Below are positions 44,701 to 53,235 of a DNA stretch of 64,000 bases, piece by piece. The notes below the pieces were generated by a model. It saw only the letters and a list, made by a program, of their open reading frames with translations, ran no database searches and was not told where the DNA came from. The translations under genes and the position numbers were made by a program. How positions within the stretch are numbered: position 1 is the stretch's first letter; each line of letters opens with the position of its first letter. The DNA lies in the NCBI GenBank assembly GCA_044464485.1, contig JBIQLG010000008.1, forward strand, positions 45,160 to 109,159, in the 5' to 3' direction. The stretch comes from Terrimesophilobacter sp044464485. GTDB lineage: Bacteria > Actinomycetota > Actinomycetes > Actinomycetales > Microbacteriaceae.

Positions 44701-46536
44701 GTGGGCAAACAGGAAGACACGGCTTTTACTCGACCAGACACGTTCACCACTCGCCCCACGCTGCGCGGCAGTTTCGGGATGACGGCGTCAACTCATTGGC
44801 TGGCCACCGCAACCGGACAAGCGGTGCTCGAACGAGGCGGCAATGCTTTCGATGCGGCAACCGCGTGCGCGTTCGTACTGCATGTCGTTGAGCCGCACCT
44901 CAACGGCCCGGGCGGCGATCTTGTGGGTATTCTTGCCACCGCGCAGGCACCCGATGCTCCGGTAGTTCTCATGGGTCAGGGGCCAGCGCCGGCCGCCGCC
45001 ACGATCGAACACTATCGAGGCGAGGGACTCACGCTCGTGCCTGGCGCAGGAGCCCTCGCCGCGGCGGTACCAGGAGCGGTGGACGCATGGCTGCTGCTGT
45101 TGCGCGATTACGGAACATGGGAAATCAACGACATTCTCGCGTATGCGATCGGTTACGCTCGCGACGGACACCCGCTGCTGGAACGCGTCACCGCAACCAT
45201 CGGCAGGGTTGCCCCTCTTTTCAACGAGCACTGGACAAGTTCCGCCCAACTGTGGATGCCCGAGGGAAGACCACCGGAGCCGGGAACGCTTTTTAAAAGC
45301 CAGGCGCTGGCACGAACCTTTTCGCGTCTGGCGCAATCAGCGACGGGAGCAACTCGTGAAGCCCGTATCGATGCCGCTCGCAACGAGTGGGCGAGCGGTT
45401 TCGTGGCGAGGGCCATCGACGCGTTCGTGCGCACCCCGCATCGCCATTCCACGGGCGGCGATCACGCGGGGGTGATCACCGCCGAAGACCTTTCAGCGTT
45501 TCGCGCATCCTTTGAACAGCCCGTGAGCATTGATTTTCGCGGAGTGCGGGTTGCGAAAGCCGCAGCGTGGAGCCAGGGGCCGGCATTGCTCCAAATGTTG
45601 AGAATTCTTGACGGGTTTGAGGACGCGAGTCTTGATCCGTCCACCCCGCAGGGCGCGCACATCATTCTTGAAGCGGAAAAACTCGCGCTCGCGGATCGCG
45701 AATCGTATTACGGAGATTCGGATAACGTGCCGCTTGGTGTGCTCCTCTCCGCGGACTATGCGCGGGCCCGCCGAGAACTCATCGGGAAAACAGCCTCGGC
45801 GGAGTTCCGGCCAGGAGCACTTGAGGGTCGCGAGCCATTCCTGCCTCAACTTCGCATCGCCGACCGCGTTCCCGTCGCGCCTTCCGCCGGTCAGCGCTAC
45901 ATCGCGCAGCACCTGACCGGTGAGCCGACGGTCGAGCGCACCGGGGAATCGAAGGGCGACACGTGCCATCTGGATGTGATCGATCGCTGGGGCAACATCA
46001 TCTCCGTGACGCCTTCCGGCGGTTGGCTGCAGTCGTCCCCCGCAATTCCCGAATTGGGGTTTTGCCTCGGAACGCGACTACAGATGACGTGGCTCGAACC
46101 GAATGCACCGTCGTCCCTTGTCCCGGGCAAGCGGCCGCGCACAACGCTCACGCCTACGCTTCTCCTCGCACCGGGGCGCGCGGCAGCCGCCCTGGGCTCC
46201 CCCGGTGGCGACCAGCAGGATCAGTGGCAATTGCCCTACCTGTTACGCAGAATTGTCGGTGGATATTCACCACAGGAGGCCATCGACGCCCCAACGCTGC
46301 ACACGACCTCGATGCCCGACTCATTCTGGCCGCGCACGTGGGAGCCGTCGGGTGCGGTCGTCGAAGACAGGCTGGGCGAGGCAGTAATCACCTCACTCGA
46401 GCGCCGTGGCCATTCGGTCACGCGCGCCGGTGGCTGGTCGCTCGGTCGACTTTCCACTGTGGGCGGAGAAGCAGACGGTCAGCTCTACGCCGCCGCGAAC
46501 CCGCGAGGAAACCAAGGCTACGCCGCCGGTCGCTGA
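44701..46536 (+). CDS. ggt: Gamma-glutamyltransferase-like N-terminal nucleophile hydrolase
   Basis: 611 residues from GTG 44701. Family blocks include SFGMTASTHWLATATGQAVL, RGGNAFDAATACAFVLHVVEP near residue 44 and GPGGDLVGIL. The self-cleavage site is GDTCHLDVID with nucleophile T421, where typical enzymes read TTH. The PSGGWLQSSP stretch follows. There is no signal peptide, so it would be cytosolic, unlike secreted GGTs; cephalosporin acylase or gamma-glutamyl peptidase activity are alternatives. Next to a glutathione peroxidase-like gene, but actinobacteria usually lack glutathione. Confidence 0.85.
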   Translation: MGKQEDTAFTRPDTFTTRPTLRGSFGMTASTHWLATATGQAVLERGGNAFDAATACAFVLHVVEPHLNGPGGDLVGILATAQAPDAPVVLMGQGPAPAAATIEHYRGEGLTLVPGAGALAAAVPGAVDAWLLLLRDYGTWEINDILAYAIGYARDGHPLLERVTATIGRVAPLFNEHWTSSAQLWMPEGRPPEPGTLFKSQALARTFSRLAQSATGATREARIDAARNEWASGFVARAIDAFVRTPHRHSTGGDHAGVITAEDLSAFRASFEQPVSIDFRGVRVAKAAAWSQGPALLQMLRILDGFEDASLDPSTPQGAHIILEAEKLALADRESYYGDSDNVPLGVLLSADYARARRELIGKTASAEFRPGALEGREPFLPQLRIADRVPVAPSAGQRYIAQHLTGEPTVERTGESKGDTCHLDVIDRWGNIISVTPSGGWLQSSPAIPELGFCLGTRLQMTWLEPNAPSSLVPGKRPRTTLTPTLLLAPGRAAAALGSPGGDQQDQWQLPYLLRRIVGGYSPQEAIDAPTLHTTSMPDSFWPRTWEPSGAVVEDRLGEAVITSLERRGHSVTRAGGWSLGRLSTVGGEADGQLYAAANPRGNQGYAAGR

Positions 46537-46575
46537 GCGTGAGCGCAATCCTGTTGAGCAACGTACGCTGGCAGA

Positions 46576-47061
46576 ATGCACCTCGATTCCATTGCGTTGA
46601 CGACCATCGACGGCGACACGACAACCTTCAAGGAGTTCAGCGACAAATTGGTCATAGTCGTCAACGTTGCCTCGCGTTGCGGATTTACACCTCAGTACGC
46701 CGGCCTGGAGAAGCTTTACCGCACATATTCGCCACGGGGCTTCACCGTCCTTGGCTTCCCGAGCAACCAATTCATGTTCCAGGAACCCGGCGACGCCGAC
46801 GATATCAAGGAGTTCTGCCGCACCCACTACGACATCACGTTCCCCCTATTCGAAAAAGTGAACGTCAATGGACGGAAGCAGCATCCGCTGTTCGCTGAAC
46901 TTACGTCGGTGCAGGACTCCACCGGAAAGGCGGGAAAGATTCAGTGGAATTTTGAGAAGTTTGTCATCGCACCTCACGGCACGGTGCGCAGATTCCGCTC
47001 GGCAACCCCTCCGGACGCACCGGAAATAATCTCGGCGATTGAGGAGTCTTTGCCGGGATAG
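46576..47061 (+). CDS. Glutathione peroxidase-family thiol peroxidase
   Basis: 161 residues. Peroxidatic C35 (VASRCGFTPQY), Q65 (FPSNQFMFQEPG), a possible resolving C81 (EFCRTHY) and W-N pair in IQWNFEKF form the GPx tetrad. Bacterial Cys members generally use thioredoxin or mycothiol systems. ATG 46576 is the natural start. 39 bp after ggt; possibly cotranscribed. Confidence 0.92.
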   Translation: MHLDSIALTTIDGDTTTFKEFSDKLVIVVNVASRCGFTPQYAGLEKLYRTYSPRGFTVLGFPSNQFMFQEPGDADDIKEFCRTHYDITFPLFEKVNVNGRKQHPLFAELTSVQDSTGKAGKIQWNFEKFVIAPHGTVRRFRSATPPDAPEIISAIEESLPG

Positions 47062-47178
47062 CGCGTCCTTGGTTTGCCACGAAAACCCCGCGGTGGCGAT
47101 GGTGTTTGCGCGCGTGGCATTGCCGTGGTCCAGGGTGCAGAAAAAGCGACTCATTCTCGATAGCCTTGAATGACGACA

Positions 47179-47193
47179 CCCCACTGTTTGGGG
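47179..47193. promoter_or_regulatory. CCCC-N7-GGGG motif (copy 4)
   Basis: CCCC-ACTGTTT-GGGG. It ends 23 bases before TAGAAT (47217-47222), a good -10 for the third DUF2510 gene, and gives a leader of about 37 nt that holds its ribosome-binding site. Confidence 0.45.
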
Positions 47194-47266
47194 GCGCGGC
47201 AGTCGGGAACGCTGAATAGAATCAATGGATTCCACTCAAACCCGTACTGTGGAGAGGAAGACACCC

Positions 47267-48769
47267 ATGGCATCAGACCAGACAGCGCAGGTTCCAGCTG
47301 GCTGGTACCCCGATCCCTACGAGGTTTCTGAGATGCGGTGGTGGGACGGCCAAAGCTGGACGGAGTCGGTTCATCCCCCAACGGCGCCAGCGGCCTCCCC
47401 TGCAGCTCCTGCGATGCCCGCGCAATCAGAACAGGCGGTGCAAGTGGAGCAGGCGGTGCAAGCGGAGCAAGCCGTCCAGCCCGAACCCGCCGCGCAACCT
47501 GAGGAGACGTCGCAGGCCCGGCAGGCCGTGTACACGGAACAGCCGGCGACTGCGGTTTCCTCGGAACAGCCGGCAGTGCAGCAGCCAGCAGTGCAGCAGC
47601 CAGAACAAGCCACGCAGCAGGCACAGCAGCAGCCCGCGCAGCAGGAGCCCGCGGCCAGCCACTCGGCGGCGCCGCTGCTCGCTCCACCGCAGCCGGGCAG
47701 CCTCCTGCCCAACGAACTTCTGGGCGAGCCGTTCACGCCCGCGCAGAGCGCCGCGCCTGCGGCTCCGGAGCAAGCATCCACGGAAGACGCGCAGCCGCAT
47801 CCGCTCGTCCTGCCCGAGGCTCCCGAAGCTCTCGAACCTCCGGCGGGGCTTTCTCAGGATGCCCCCCTTCGGGATGCACTGTCTCCCGAGACGCCCAGCG
47901 AACCATCGCTCTCCTCAGGCGATTCCGAAGCTCGCCTTCCCTCCCGGCGCGAAATGCGTTTGCGCAAGAAAATGGAGCTCGAGGCATCGGGCGGCGAACC
48001 AGAGCCGGCGCTCGACGCCGAGCCCGGCCCGGCGGCACCCGCAGCGCCGCGCTCCACCAGCGCAACACCCGCCGACTCGATGGCATCGACGCCAGTTCCC
48101 GATTCATCGACACCCACGGCGTTCGACTGGCTGCCCGGAGCAAATTCGCGGGGACTGGATGCTCCGCCCGCACCGACACCCACGGGGGGCGCCTTCACTC
48201 CCCCCGTCGTCGCAGCTTCCCCGCGCCGCACTGCCGAACCGCAGGAAGACGAAATACCGCCGACACCGGTTGTGAACGCATGGTCGAGAAGCACGGCGGC
48301 ACCTCTCGACGGCAGCGCTGAGCTCGCGCAACGACCAACCGCAACGCGCAAATCCACTGTCGCGGGATGGTTCATCGCGGTTATGCCATTGATCGGCGGC
48401 ATTCTTTCGGTCGGCGCGGTGAAGGGTCAGGAAAATTACCCGCGGTACGTGCCGGCTGGCGTGGAGTGGTGGATGCTCGTCGCGGGCGTCGTAGCGGTTC
48501 TCTACATCGTGACCATCCTGCTCGCGGCCTCCGATTACCGAAAACTGGACTGGGCGGGCTACTATCGTCCAGCTCATTGGGCCTGGTCAATTCTCACGGC
48601 CCCCGTGTACCTGCTGGTGCGAATGATCACCGTCAAGCGGGAAACCGGCCGGACGTCGACGTTGCTGTGGGTGTGGCTCTTGTGTGCCGCGTTGCTGGTT
48701 GGCTCCTGGTTCGCCGCTGGGTATTTTGCACCAGACCTCATTGAGGGGTACACGCTGCCGTTCCTGTGA
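47267..48769 (+). CDS. DUF2510 membrane protein with long low-complexity linker
   Basis: 500 residues. The motif GWYPDPYEVSEMRWWDGQSW begins at about residue 11. Residues 40-340 are low complexity: Q/A/E/V-rich short repeats (for example QVEQAVQAEQAVQ) followed by P/A/S/E-rich sequence. The C-terminal 150 residues hold four transmembrane helices, including WAWSILTAPVYLLVRMITV, which matches the other two DUF2510 proteins. ATG 47267 is six bases after GGAGAGGAAG and is preferred to ATG 47225. Function unknown. Confidence 0.82.
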   Translation: MASDQTAQVPAGWYPDPYEVSEMRWWDGQSWTESVHPPTAPAASPAAPAMPAQSEQAVQVEQAVQAEQAVQPEPAAQPEETSQARQAVYTEQPATAVSSEQPAVQQPAVQQPEQATQQAQQQPAQQEPAASHSAAPLLAPPQPGSLLPNELLGEPFTPAQSAAPAAPEQASTEDAQPHPLVLPEAPEALEPPAGLSQDAPLRDALSPETPSEPSLSSGDSEARLPSRREMRLRKKMELEASGGEPEPALDAEPGPAAPAAPRSTSATPADSMASTPVPDSSTPTAFDWLPGANSRGLDAPPAPTPTGGAFTPPVVAASPRRTAEPQEDEIPPTPVVNAWSRSTAAPLDGSAELAQRPTATRKSTVAGWFIAVMPLIGGILSVGAVKGQENYPRYVPAGVEWWMLVAGVVAVLYIVTILLAASDYRKLDWAGYYRPAHWAWSILTAPVYLLVRMITVKRETGRTSTLLWVWLLCAALLVGSWFAAGYFAPDLIEGYTLPFL

Positions 48770-48796
48770 CCCGTGTGAAAACGGTGCCACCACGAG

Positions 48797-48814
48797 AAAC
48801 TCCTCGGGAGTTTT
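48797..48814 (+). terminator. Small intrinsic terminator after the third DUF2510 gene
   Basis: AAACTCC pairs with GGAGTTT around TCG, ending in four Ts. 28 bp after the stop. Confidence 0.6.
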
Positions 48815-48830
48815 GGGCCGTTAAACGGTG

Positions 48831-48913
48831 CGGAGGCGGTAGCGTGACAACCTGTCTGCCGGCGAATCTACCCCCGTAATTTCGCCGCTGACTAAGGTTT
48901 ACTACCGCCTCCG
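48831..48913. mobile_element. MITE-like 83-bp inverted repeat with flanking GGTG duplication
   Basis: CGGAGGCGGTAG (48831-48842) is the exact reverse complement of 48902-48913. Inside, AACCT (48849-48853) pairs with AGGTT (48895-48899) and GGCGAA (48861-48866) with TTCGCC (48881-48886), so the whole element can fold as one long interrupted hairpin. GGTG lies directly outside both ends (48827-48830 and 48914-48917), like a 4-bp target duplication. It contains no coding frame. It sits in the 285-bp space between two convergent genes. It could instead be a structured RNA; a mobile origin is an inference. Confidence 0.5.
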
Positions 48914-49054
48914 GGTGTCCCCCGTATTGCGTGTTTTCACACTAGTGGAATATCACAGAACCGTGCTGCCCCCAGAGTGGGGCACGTTTGCCGGAACCTT
49001 TCTACCCCCGCACGGGTTTCGGGGTACATCGGGCGGCCTCGCCACAGCGGTTCG

Positions 49055-49399
49055 TCAACGCGACAGGAAATTCCTCACAACCACTGCCTGGTTTTCGTCT
49101 TCGTTGCGAGCGCTGTATACGAGCGTGACAACCGGATGCTCGTCCACTATTCGCCGCAAGTCGTCAATAGCCGGGTTATCCTCGAGCTCGGCCAGGTATC
49201 GACGCTCGAACTCATGCCACTTCGGCTCCTCGTGATGAAACCACTTTCGCAGCCCGGTTGAGGGAGCAACTTCTTTCAACCACTCATCGAGCCGTGCGCG
49301 CTGTTTGCTCACGCCGCGTGGCCAGATTCGATCCACCAGCACCCGAAAGCCGTCATCATCTGACGGATCTTCATATACGCGCTTGATGTGTAGCGACAT
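49055..49399 (-). CDS. DUF488 protein, YeaO type
   Basis: 114 residues from ATG 49399 with GGAGGT directly upstream. Family blocks: IKRVYEDPSDDDGFRVLVDRI, then WPRGVSKQRARLDEWLKEVAPS and LVYSARNEDENQAVV. This is the second DUF488 protein in the window and belongs to the shorter YeaO branch, distinct from the one at 38965. Function unknown; MarR-linked in some genomes. Divergent from the cupin gene with a 45-bp gap. Confidence 0.88.
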   Translation of the reverse strand: MSLHIKRVYEDPSDDDGFRVLVDRIWPRGVSKQRARLDEWLKEVAPSTGLRKWFHHEEPKWHEFERRYLAELEDNPAIDDLRRIVDEHPVVTLVYSARNEDENQAVVVRNFLSR

Positions 49400-49444
49400 A
49401 CCTCCACCATGCCACGGGTTTCGTGCTGCGACTAGCGTGGAAGC

Positions 49445-49789
49445 ATGAACGAAGAATTGAAACATCCGAAGACCACCATGGTTCCTGACGTGCGGGAGCA
49501 ATCGCCGTTGCCCGAAACCGGACTGAGCAAATCCACCGTGGTCTCTCATCCGGATGTACGCGTGATCGTGCTCGCATTCGCAGCCGGACACGTGCTCAAG
49601 GAGCACTCCGCGCCCTTTCCGCTGCTCATGCAGGCGCTCGACGGGGAATTCCTCCTGCGCATGCAGGGGCAGGAGACGCGACTTGTCCCTGGCGCGCTCC
49701 TGCGATTGGACGCTTCAGTTCCTCACGAAGTCGAGGCCGTCACGCCGTCACGACTCATGCTGACCCTCGTCACGGCGTTGCGCTCGTGA
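49445..49789 (+). CDS. Cupin-domain protein
   Basis: 114-residue single cupin barrel. The first metal motif is represented by GHVLKEHSAPFPLLMQALDGE, with the normal HxH reduced, and the second by PGALLRLDASVPHEVEA. Small proteins of this kind may bind a metal or small ligand; no reaction can be assigned. It ends one base from the convergent SNF2 gene. Confidence 0.82.
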   Translation: MNEELKHPKTTMVPDVREQSPLPETGLSKSTVVSHPDVRVIVLAFAAGHVLKEHSAPFPLLMQALDGEFLLRMQGQETRLVPGALLRLDASVPHEVEAVTPSRLMLTLVTALRS

Positions 49790-49790
49790 G

Positions 49791-51953
49791 TTACTGATCG
49801 GCATCCGTGAGCGCCTCGCGCAGCAATGCCATCAACGCCTCGAGCTGGACATTTGACTCGGCAACAACCTCGTCGTCCGAGCCATCGAGCGCACGCGCCG
49901 CGAGGCCGGCCTTGCTGTCGATGAGCTCCGCGATTTTTGCGTCGATAGTGTGCGCCGCAATGATTCGCCAGGCCGTCACCGGTTCGGATTGACCGATTCG
50001 GTGGACCCTGTCTATCGCCTGCGTCTGCTCGGCGCTCGTCCAGGAGAGTTCCGCGAGCACGACGTTGGATGCGGCCTGCAGGTTGAGCCCCACCCCCGCC
50101 GCGGTCAACGATGCCACCGCGACGGTCACTTCGGGATCATTGGCGAACGCATCGATCTGCTGCTGGCGGAAGGCGCCCGACTGGTCCCCACGGATCGATA
50201 TCGACTTCAAATCATGTTTGGCGAAATGCTCTTCCGCGGCATCCATCACGTCAATATGCTTGGCGAAAAAGACCACCTTGCCCACCGACCGAGCCAGCTG
50301 AAGCGTATAATCGGCAGCGAGCACGGCCTTCGCCTGCCCTATCTTTCGCACCATCGTGAAGACGTTGTCGCCCGTCTTGGAGGCCTTGGACTCCTCTAGT
50401 TCGGCGTGAGCGACGACGCGGATGAGGTCTTCCTGGCTCCCATCGGGTTTCGCCGCAAGTACGCGTCGATATTTCTCGAGCAACCGCGCCGTGAGAGCGG
50501 CCTCGGCCTGCCTGATCCCCCTGCCGAACTCATCGTCGAGCTCAACGGGCAAATCGGCAATTCGGCGAGCGGGAATGTCCGCGGCCACATCGATCTTCTT
50601 GCGACGTACGATCCCCATGTCGATCACGGCTTTGCGCGCCTCGGCGAAGAACCCGAAGTCTGCAGGAGTCAACCCGGTAGCTTCGAGTTTCGCCATGAGC
50701 GCGGGCAGCGGCTTTTTGTCGTCGATCCAGCCAAGGAACTGCCAGATCGCCTTGAAATCCTCGATGTCGTTGATGAGCGGCGTACCCGTCAGCGCCATCA
50801 TGAGCGCGTGGGACTGCGAGGTGCGGATCAACTTGCTCAACGCAAGAACATGCTTCGAACGCTGCGAGGAGAGGTTTTTGATGAAGTGCGCTTCGTCGAC
50901 GACCATGCCCTTGAAACCGAAACGCCCAAGCCATCCAACATGGCGATCGAGTACCTCGTAGTTGACGATCACGACATCACTGAAGGCGTCGACGTCGTTG
51001 CCGTCACCGTGCACGACGGTGGCGGTGCGCTGAGGCGTCCACAATTCGACTTCGCGCGCCCAGTTTGTTTTGACCACGTTCGGAACGACGGCAAGGAATG
51101 GATAGGAATGTGAGACGGATGCGGCAAGCAGAGCCTGCGCCGTCTTGCCCAGTCCCGGCTCGTCGGCCAGGAGGAAGGTTCGGTGGCCGCGCTTCACCTC
51201 GGCCAAAAGTCGGGCCTGATGGCGCATGAGATCAGGACTGCCCGCAACCTTGAGCGAGGCGGCCTCCGGCAGATCCATGGTTGCAGCGCCGCCTCCGGCC
51301 CCGTACTCGAACGCTCGAAACAGCGGATCCAGGAGTTCCCAGTTGGCCAAACGGTTTGTCGGCACGGCTTTCGCTGTCTGGAGCGAGGAAAGGTCGGGCG
51401 CCAAAAAGGGATTCGCCATTTGCGCCTGTCGGACGGATTGCGGGACAACCTGCTTTTCCGTCGGCGCGGGCGCGATCTCCGGCTCATTGACGATGATGAG
51501 TTCATCCTCGGAGAGTTCCGTCCCCGAGGCGATGAGCATTTCTCTGCGCAGCTTCTTAGCCGCATCTGAGATCTTTGCCTCTTCCCCCAGGAGTTGGATG
51601 AGCGTCGTGTCGCGTGCCGCCGTCTTCGCCAGTATTGTCGCTACGCCATCCAGCCGTTTCAGAAGCTCGTTGCGTTCGGCGTCGGAGAGCGTGGCATCCG
51701 ACTTGGCCCGTGCCCGCTCGTCGCGCATGAGCAGAGCGATGACCTGAAACTTCGTTCTATTTGCGGGCGAGACTTTGCCGCGCTCTGCGGCATTTTCCAC
51801 TTCACGAACCGCGCGAGCGAGGACCGGGATGATGCCTACGTCGTCTCCGGGGCGAGAACGCCGACTGGACGCCCTTTTCTGCGCGCCCGTCGCCGAACGG
51901 GCACCCGCACTCTTACGCCCTGACGACGTCGTCTTCTGGCCCGATCGAGCCAT
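49791..51953 (-). CDS. SNF2-family DEAD/DEAH helicase
   Basis: 720 residues from ATG 51953 with AAGGAGGAAC before it. Basic Ser/Arg-rich N-terminus (residues 1-35), a helical region, then a SNF2 ATPase core: Walker A LLADEPGLGKTAQALLA near residue 270, DEAH box VVDEAHFIKN, motif III MALTGTPLIND, and the C-terminal helicase half with SLTAAGVGLNLQAASNVV and IDRVHRIGQSEPV. Likely a double-stranded DNA translocase related to SMARCAL1/RapA-like proteins. No adjacent methyltransferase or nuclease, so no evidence of a restriction or DISARM-like system. Confidence 0.9.
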   Translation of the reverse strand: MARSGQKTTSSGRKSAGARSATGAQKRASSRRSRPGDDVGIIPVLARAVREVENAAERGKVSPANRTKFQVIALLMRDERARAKSDATLSDAERNELLKRLDGVATILAKTAARDTTLIQLLGEEAKISDAAKKLRREMLIASGTELSEDELIIVNEPEIAPAPTEKQVVPQSVRQAQMANPFLAPDLSSLQTAKAVPTNRLANWELLDPLFRAFEYGAGGGAATMDLPEAASLKVAGSPDLMRHQARLLAEVKRGHRTFLLADEPGLGKTAQALLAASVSHSYPFLAVVPNVVKTNWAREVELWTPQRTATVVHGDGNDVDAFSDVVIVNYEVLDRHVGWLGRFGFKGMVVDEAHFIKNLSSQRSKHVLALSKLIRTSQSHALMMALTGTPLINDIEDFKAIWQFLGWIDDKKPLPALMAKLEATGLTPADFGFFAEARKAVIDMGIVRRKKIDVAADIPARRIADLPVELDDEFGRGIRQAEAALTARLLEKYRRVLAAKPDGSQEDLIRVVAHAELEESKASKTGDNVFTMVRKIGQAKAVLAADYTLQLARSVGKVVFFAKHIDVMDAAEEHFAKHDLKSISIRGDQSGAFRQQQIDAFANDPEVTVAVASLTAAGVGLNLQAASNVVLAELSWTSAEQTQAIDRVHRIGQSEPVTAWRIIAAHTIDAKIAELIDSKAGLAARALDGSDDEVVAESNVQLEALMALLREALTDADQ

Positions 51954-52234
51954 GTTCCTCCTTGGGGGACACCGCAATGGTCAACCCGACGCGACTTTCG
52001 CGCTGGATCGTCACTCGCACTTTCGTCTCGCGCTCTTTCAAAACTGAAGGCTGGCCAGTGGCTCCTGGTCGCCTGCACGCGAGCGGCGAAGCTCCAGACC
52101 CGAGCAACTTGCCAACGGCAAGGTCAGGCCGCGATTGGAACTTCGCGGTGCATGACCAGTTTAGGGCATACTTGGCTTTGTCGCGACACCCCCGAGCGAT
52201 ACCCGACTCGCCGAGCACCTAAGAACGCTTCGGC
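51954..52234. other. Intergenic region (281 bp) between SNF2 and phosphoesterase genes
   Basis: Divergent promoter region. A 101-codon open frame on the minus strand (51913-52218) overlaps the helicase start and shows no recognisable domain, so I do not call it. I see no clear hairpin or promoter consensus. Confidence 0.4.
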
Positions 52235-53212
52235 GTGAAAACCCGATTGCATAGGCCTATGCCCCCACGGACGGCTGAATACCCGCGGCCGAACCACACG
52301 TTGCTTCACCTGAGTGACACGCGTTTACTCACGGGCGCCGGTGGTTTTCTGTTCGACCGCGTCGACACCGAGACCAGGCTGCGAACGATCGTGGACCGAT
52401 TTGCGTCATCCGGACATTCCCCACAGGCCATCATTTTCACGGGAGATCTCTGCGAATTTGGAGAGGTCACCGCATACTCCACCATGCGGCGCATCGTGGA
52501 ACCCCTCGCGGAGCAACTCGGTTCGGCCATCATCTGGGTTCCCGGCGAACGCGATTCCCGCACCGGCTTTCGGAGGGAGCTCCTCGGCCAGTTGCCGTCG
52601 GAAGACCCCATCGATCGCGTGACCTTCGTGGATGGACTTCGCGTCATCACTCTGGACACAACTGTTCCAGGACGACTCTATGGCGAAGTCGAAAGTGACC
52701 AACTCGACTGGTTGGCCGATGAACTGCTCACGCCAGCACCGTATGGAACAATCCTGGCGATGCATCACCCTCCCGTGCCCACCATGGTCGATCTTGACGC
52801 AGCGACAGAATTGCGATCACAGTCCGCACTCAGGCGCGTGATAGTCAACTCGGACGTACGGTGCATTCTCGCCGGCCATGTCCACTATTCGGCGGCCGCC
52901 ACTTTCGCCGGAATTCCGGTCTCCATCGCATCGGCGACGAGTTTTACCCGGGATCTCACGGCTCCCGCGGGAGCTCAGAGGGCGCTCGACGGCGGCCAGT
53001 CATACAATCTGGTCACGGTGTACGACGACACCATCATGCACACTGTCGTCCCGGTTTCGAATGCACCAATCCTGTCGTGGGTGAGTGCGGACGAAGCGCA
53101 GGCGCTTCTGGCTGTGGAGGATGTGGTGATCGCGGATTCTCCGGTTGCGCGGGCGCGGGCGGCGGAGCGCTCAGAGCGTCACCAACCAGTGTGGGAACTC
53201 ACCGCCGGATAA
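52235..53212 (+). CDS. Calcineurin-like phosphoesterase with altered metal-site residues
   Basis: 325 residues resembling class III cyclic-nucleotide phosphodiesterases (CpdA type). Five family motifs are present in order but two are changed. The first reads LSDTR with R30 in place of the metal His (normally DxH). The second, GDL at D71, is intact. The third reads GERD at 104-107 where the family has GNHD, so the catalytic Asn and His are lost. HH (177-178) and GHVH (214-217) are intact. With two ligands or catalytic residues missing, hydrolysis is doubtful; it may be a binding protein. Start GTG 52235 is uncertain; ATG 52259 is an alternative. Confidence 0.82.
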   Translation: MKTRLHRPMPPRTAEYPRPNHTLLHLSDTRLLTGAGGFLFDRVDTETRLRTIVDRFASSGHSPQAIIFTGDLCEFGEVTAYSTMRRIVEPLAEQLGSAIIWVPGERDSRTGFRRELLGQLPSEDPIDRVTFVDGLRVITLDTTVPGRLYGEVESDQLDWLADELLTPAPYGTILAMHHPPVPTMVDLDAATELRSQSALRRVIVNSDVRCILAGHVHYSAAATFAGIPVSIASATSFTRDLTAPAGAQRALDGGQSYNLVTVYDDTIMHTVVPVSNAPILSWVSADEAQALLAVEDVVIADSPVARARAAERSERHQPVWELTAG

Positions 53213-53235
53213 CGCCCAATGGCTGTGGTTTGCCG

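Noticed and set aside
49003..49026. CsoR/RicR-like copper operator (TACCCC...GGGGTA)
   Set aside because: The spacing is longer than known sites and the element lies between two convergent genes, where no promoter is expected.
51913..52218. 101-codon frame upstream of the SNF2 gene
   Set aside because: Overlaps the helicase start, has no ribosome-binding site or recognisable domain.
49791..53212. Defence island built on the SNF2 helicase, cupin and phosphoesterase
   Set aside because: The genes are on different strands, share no operon, and lack nuclease, methyltransferase or known defence partners.
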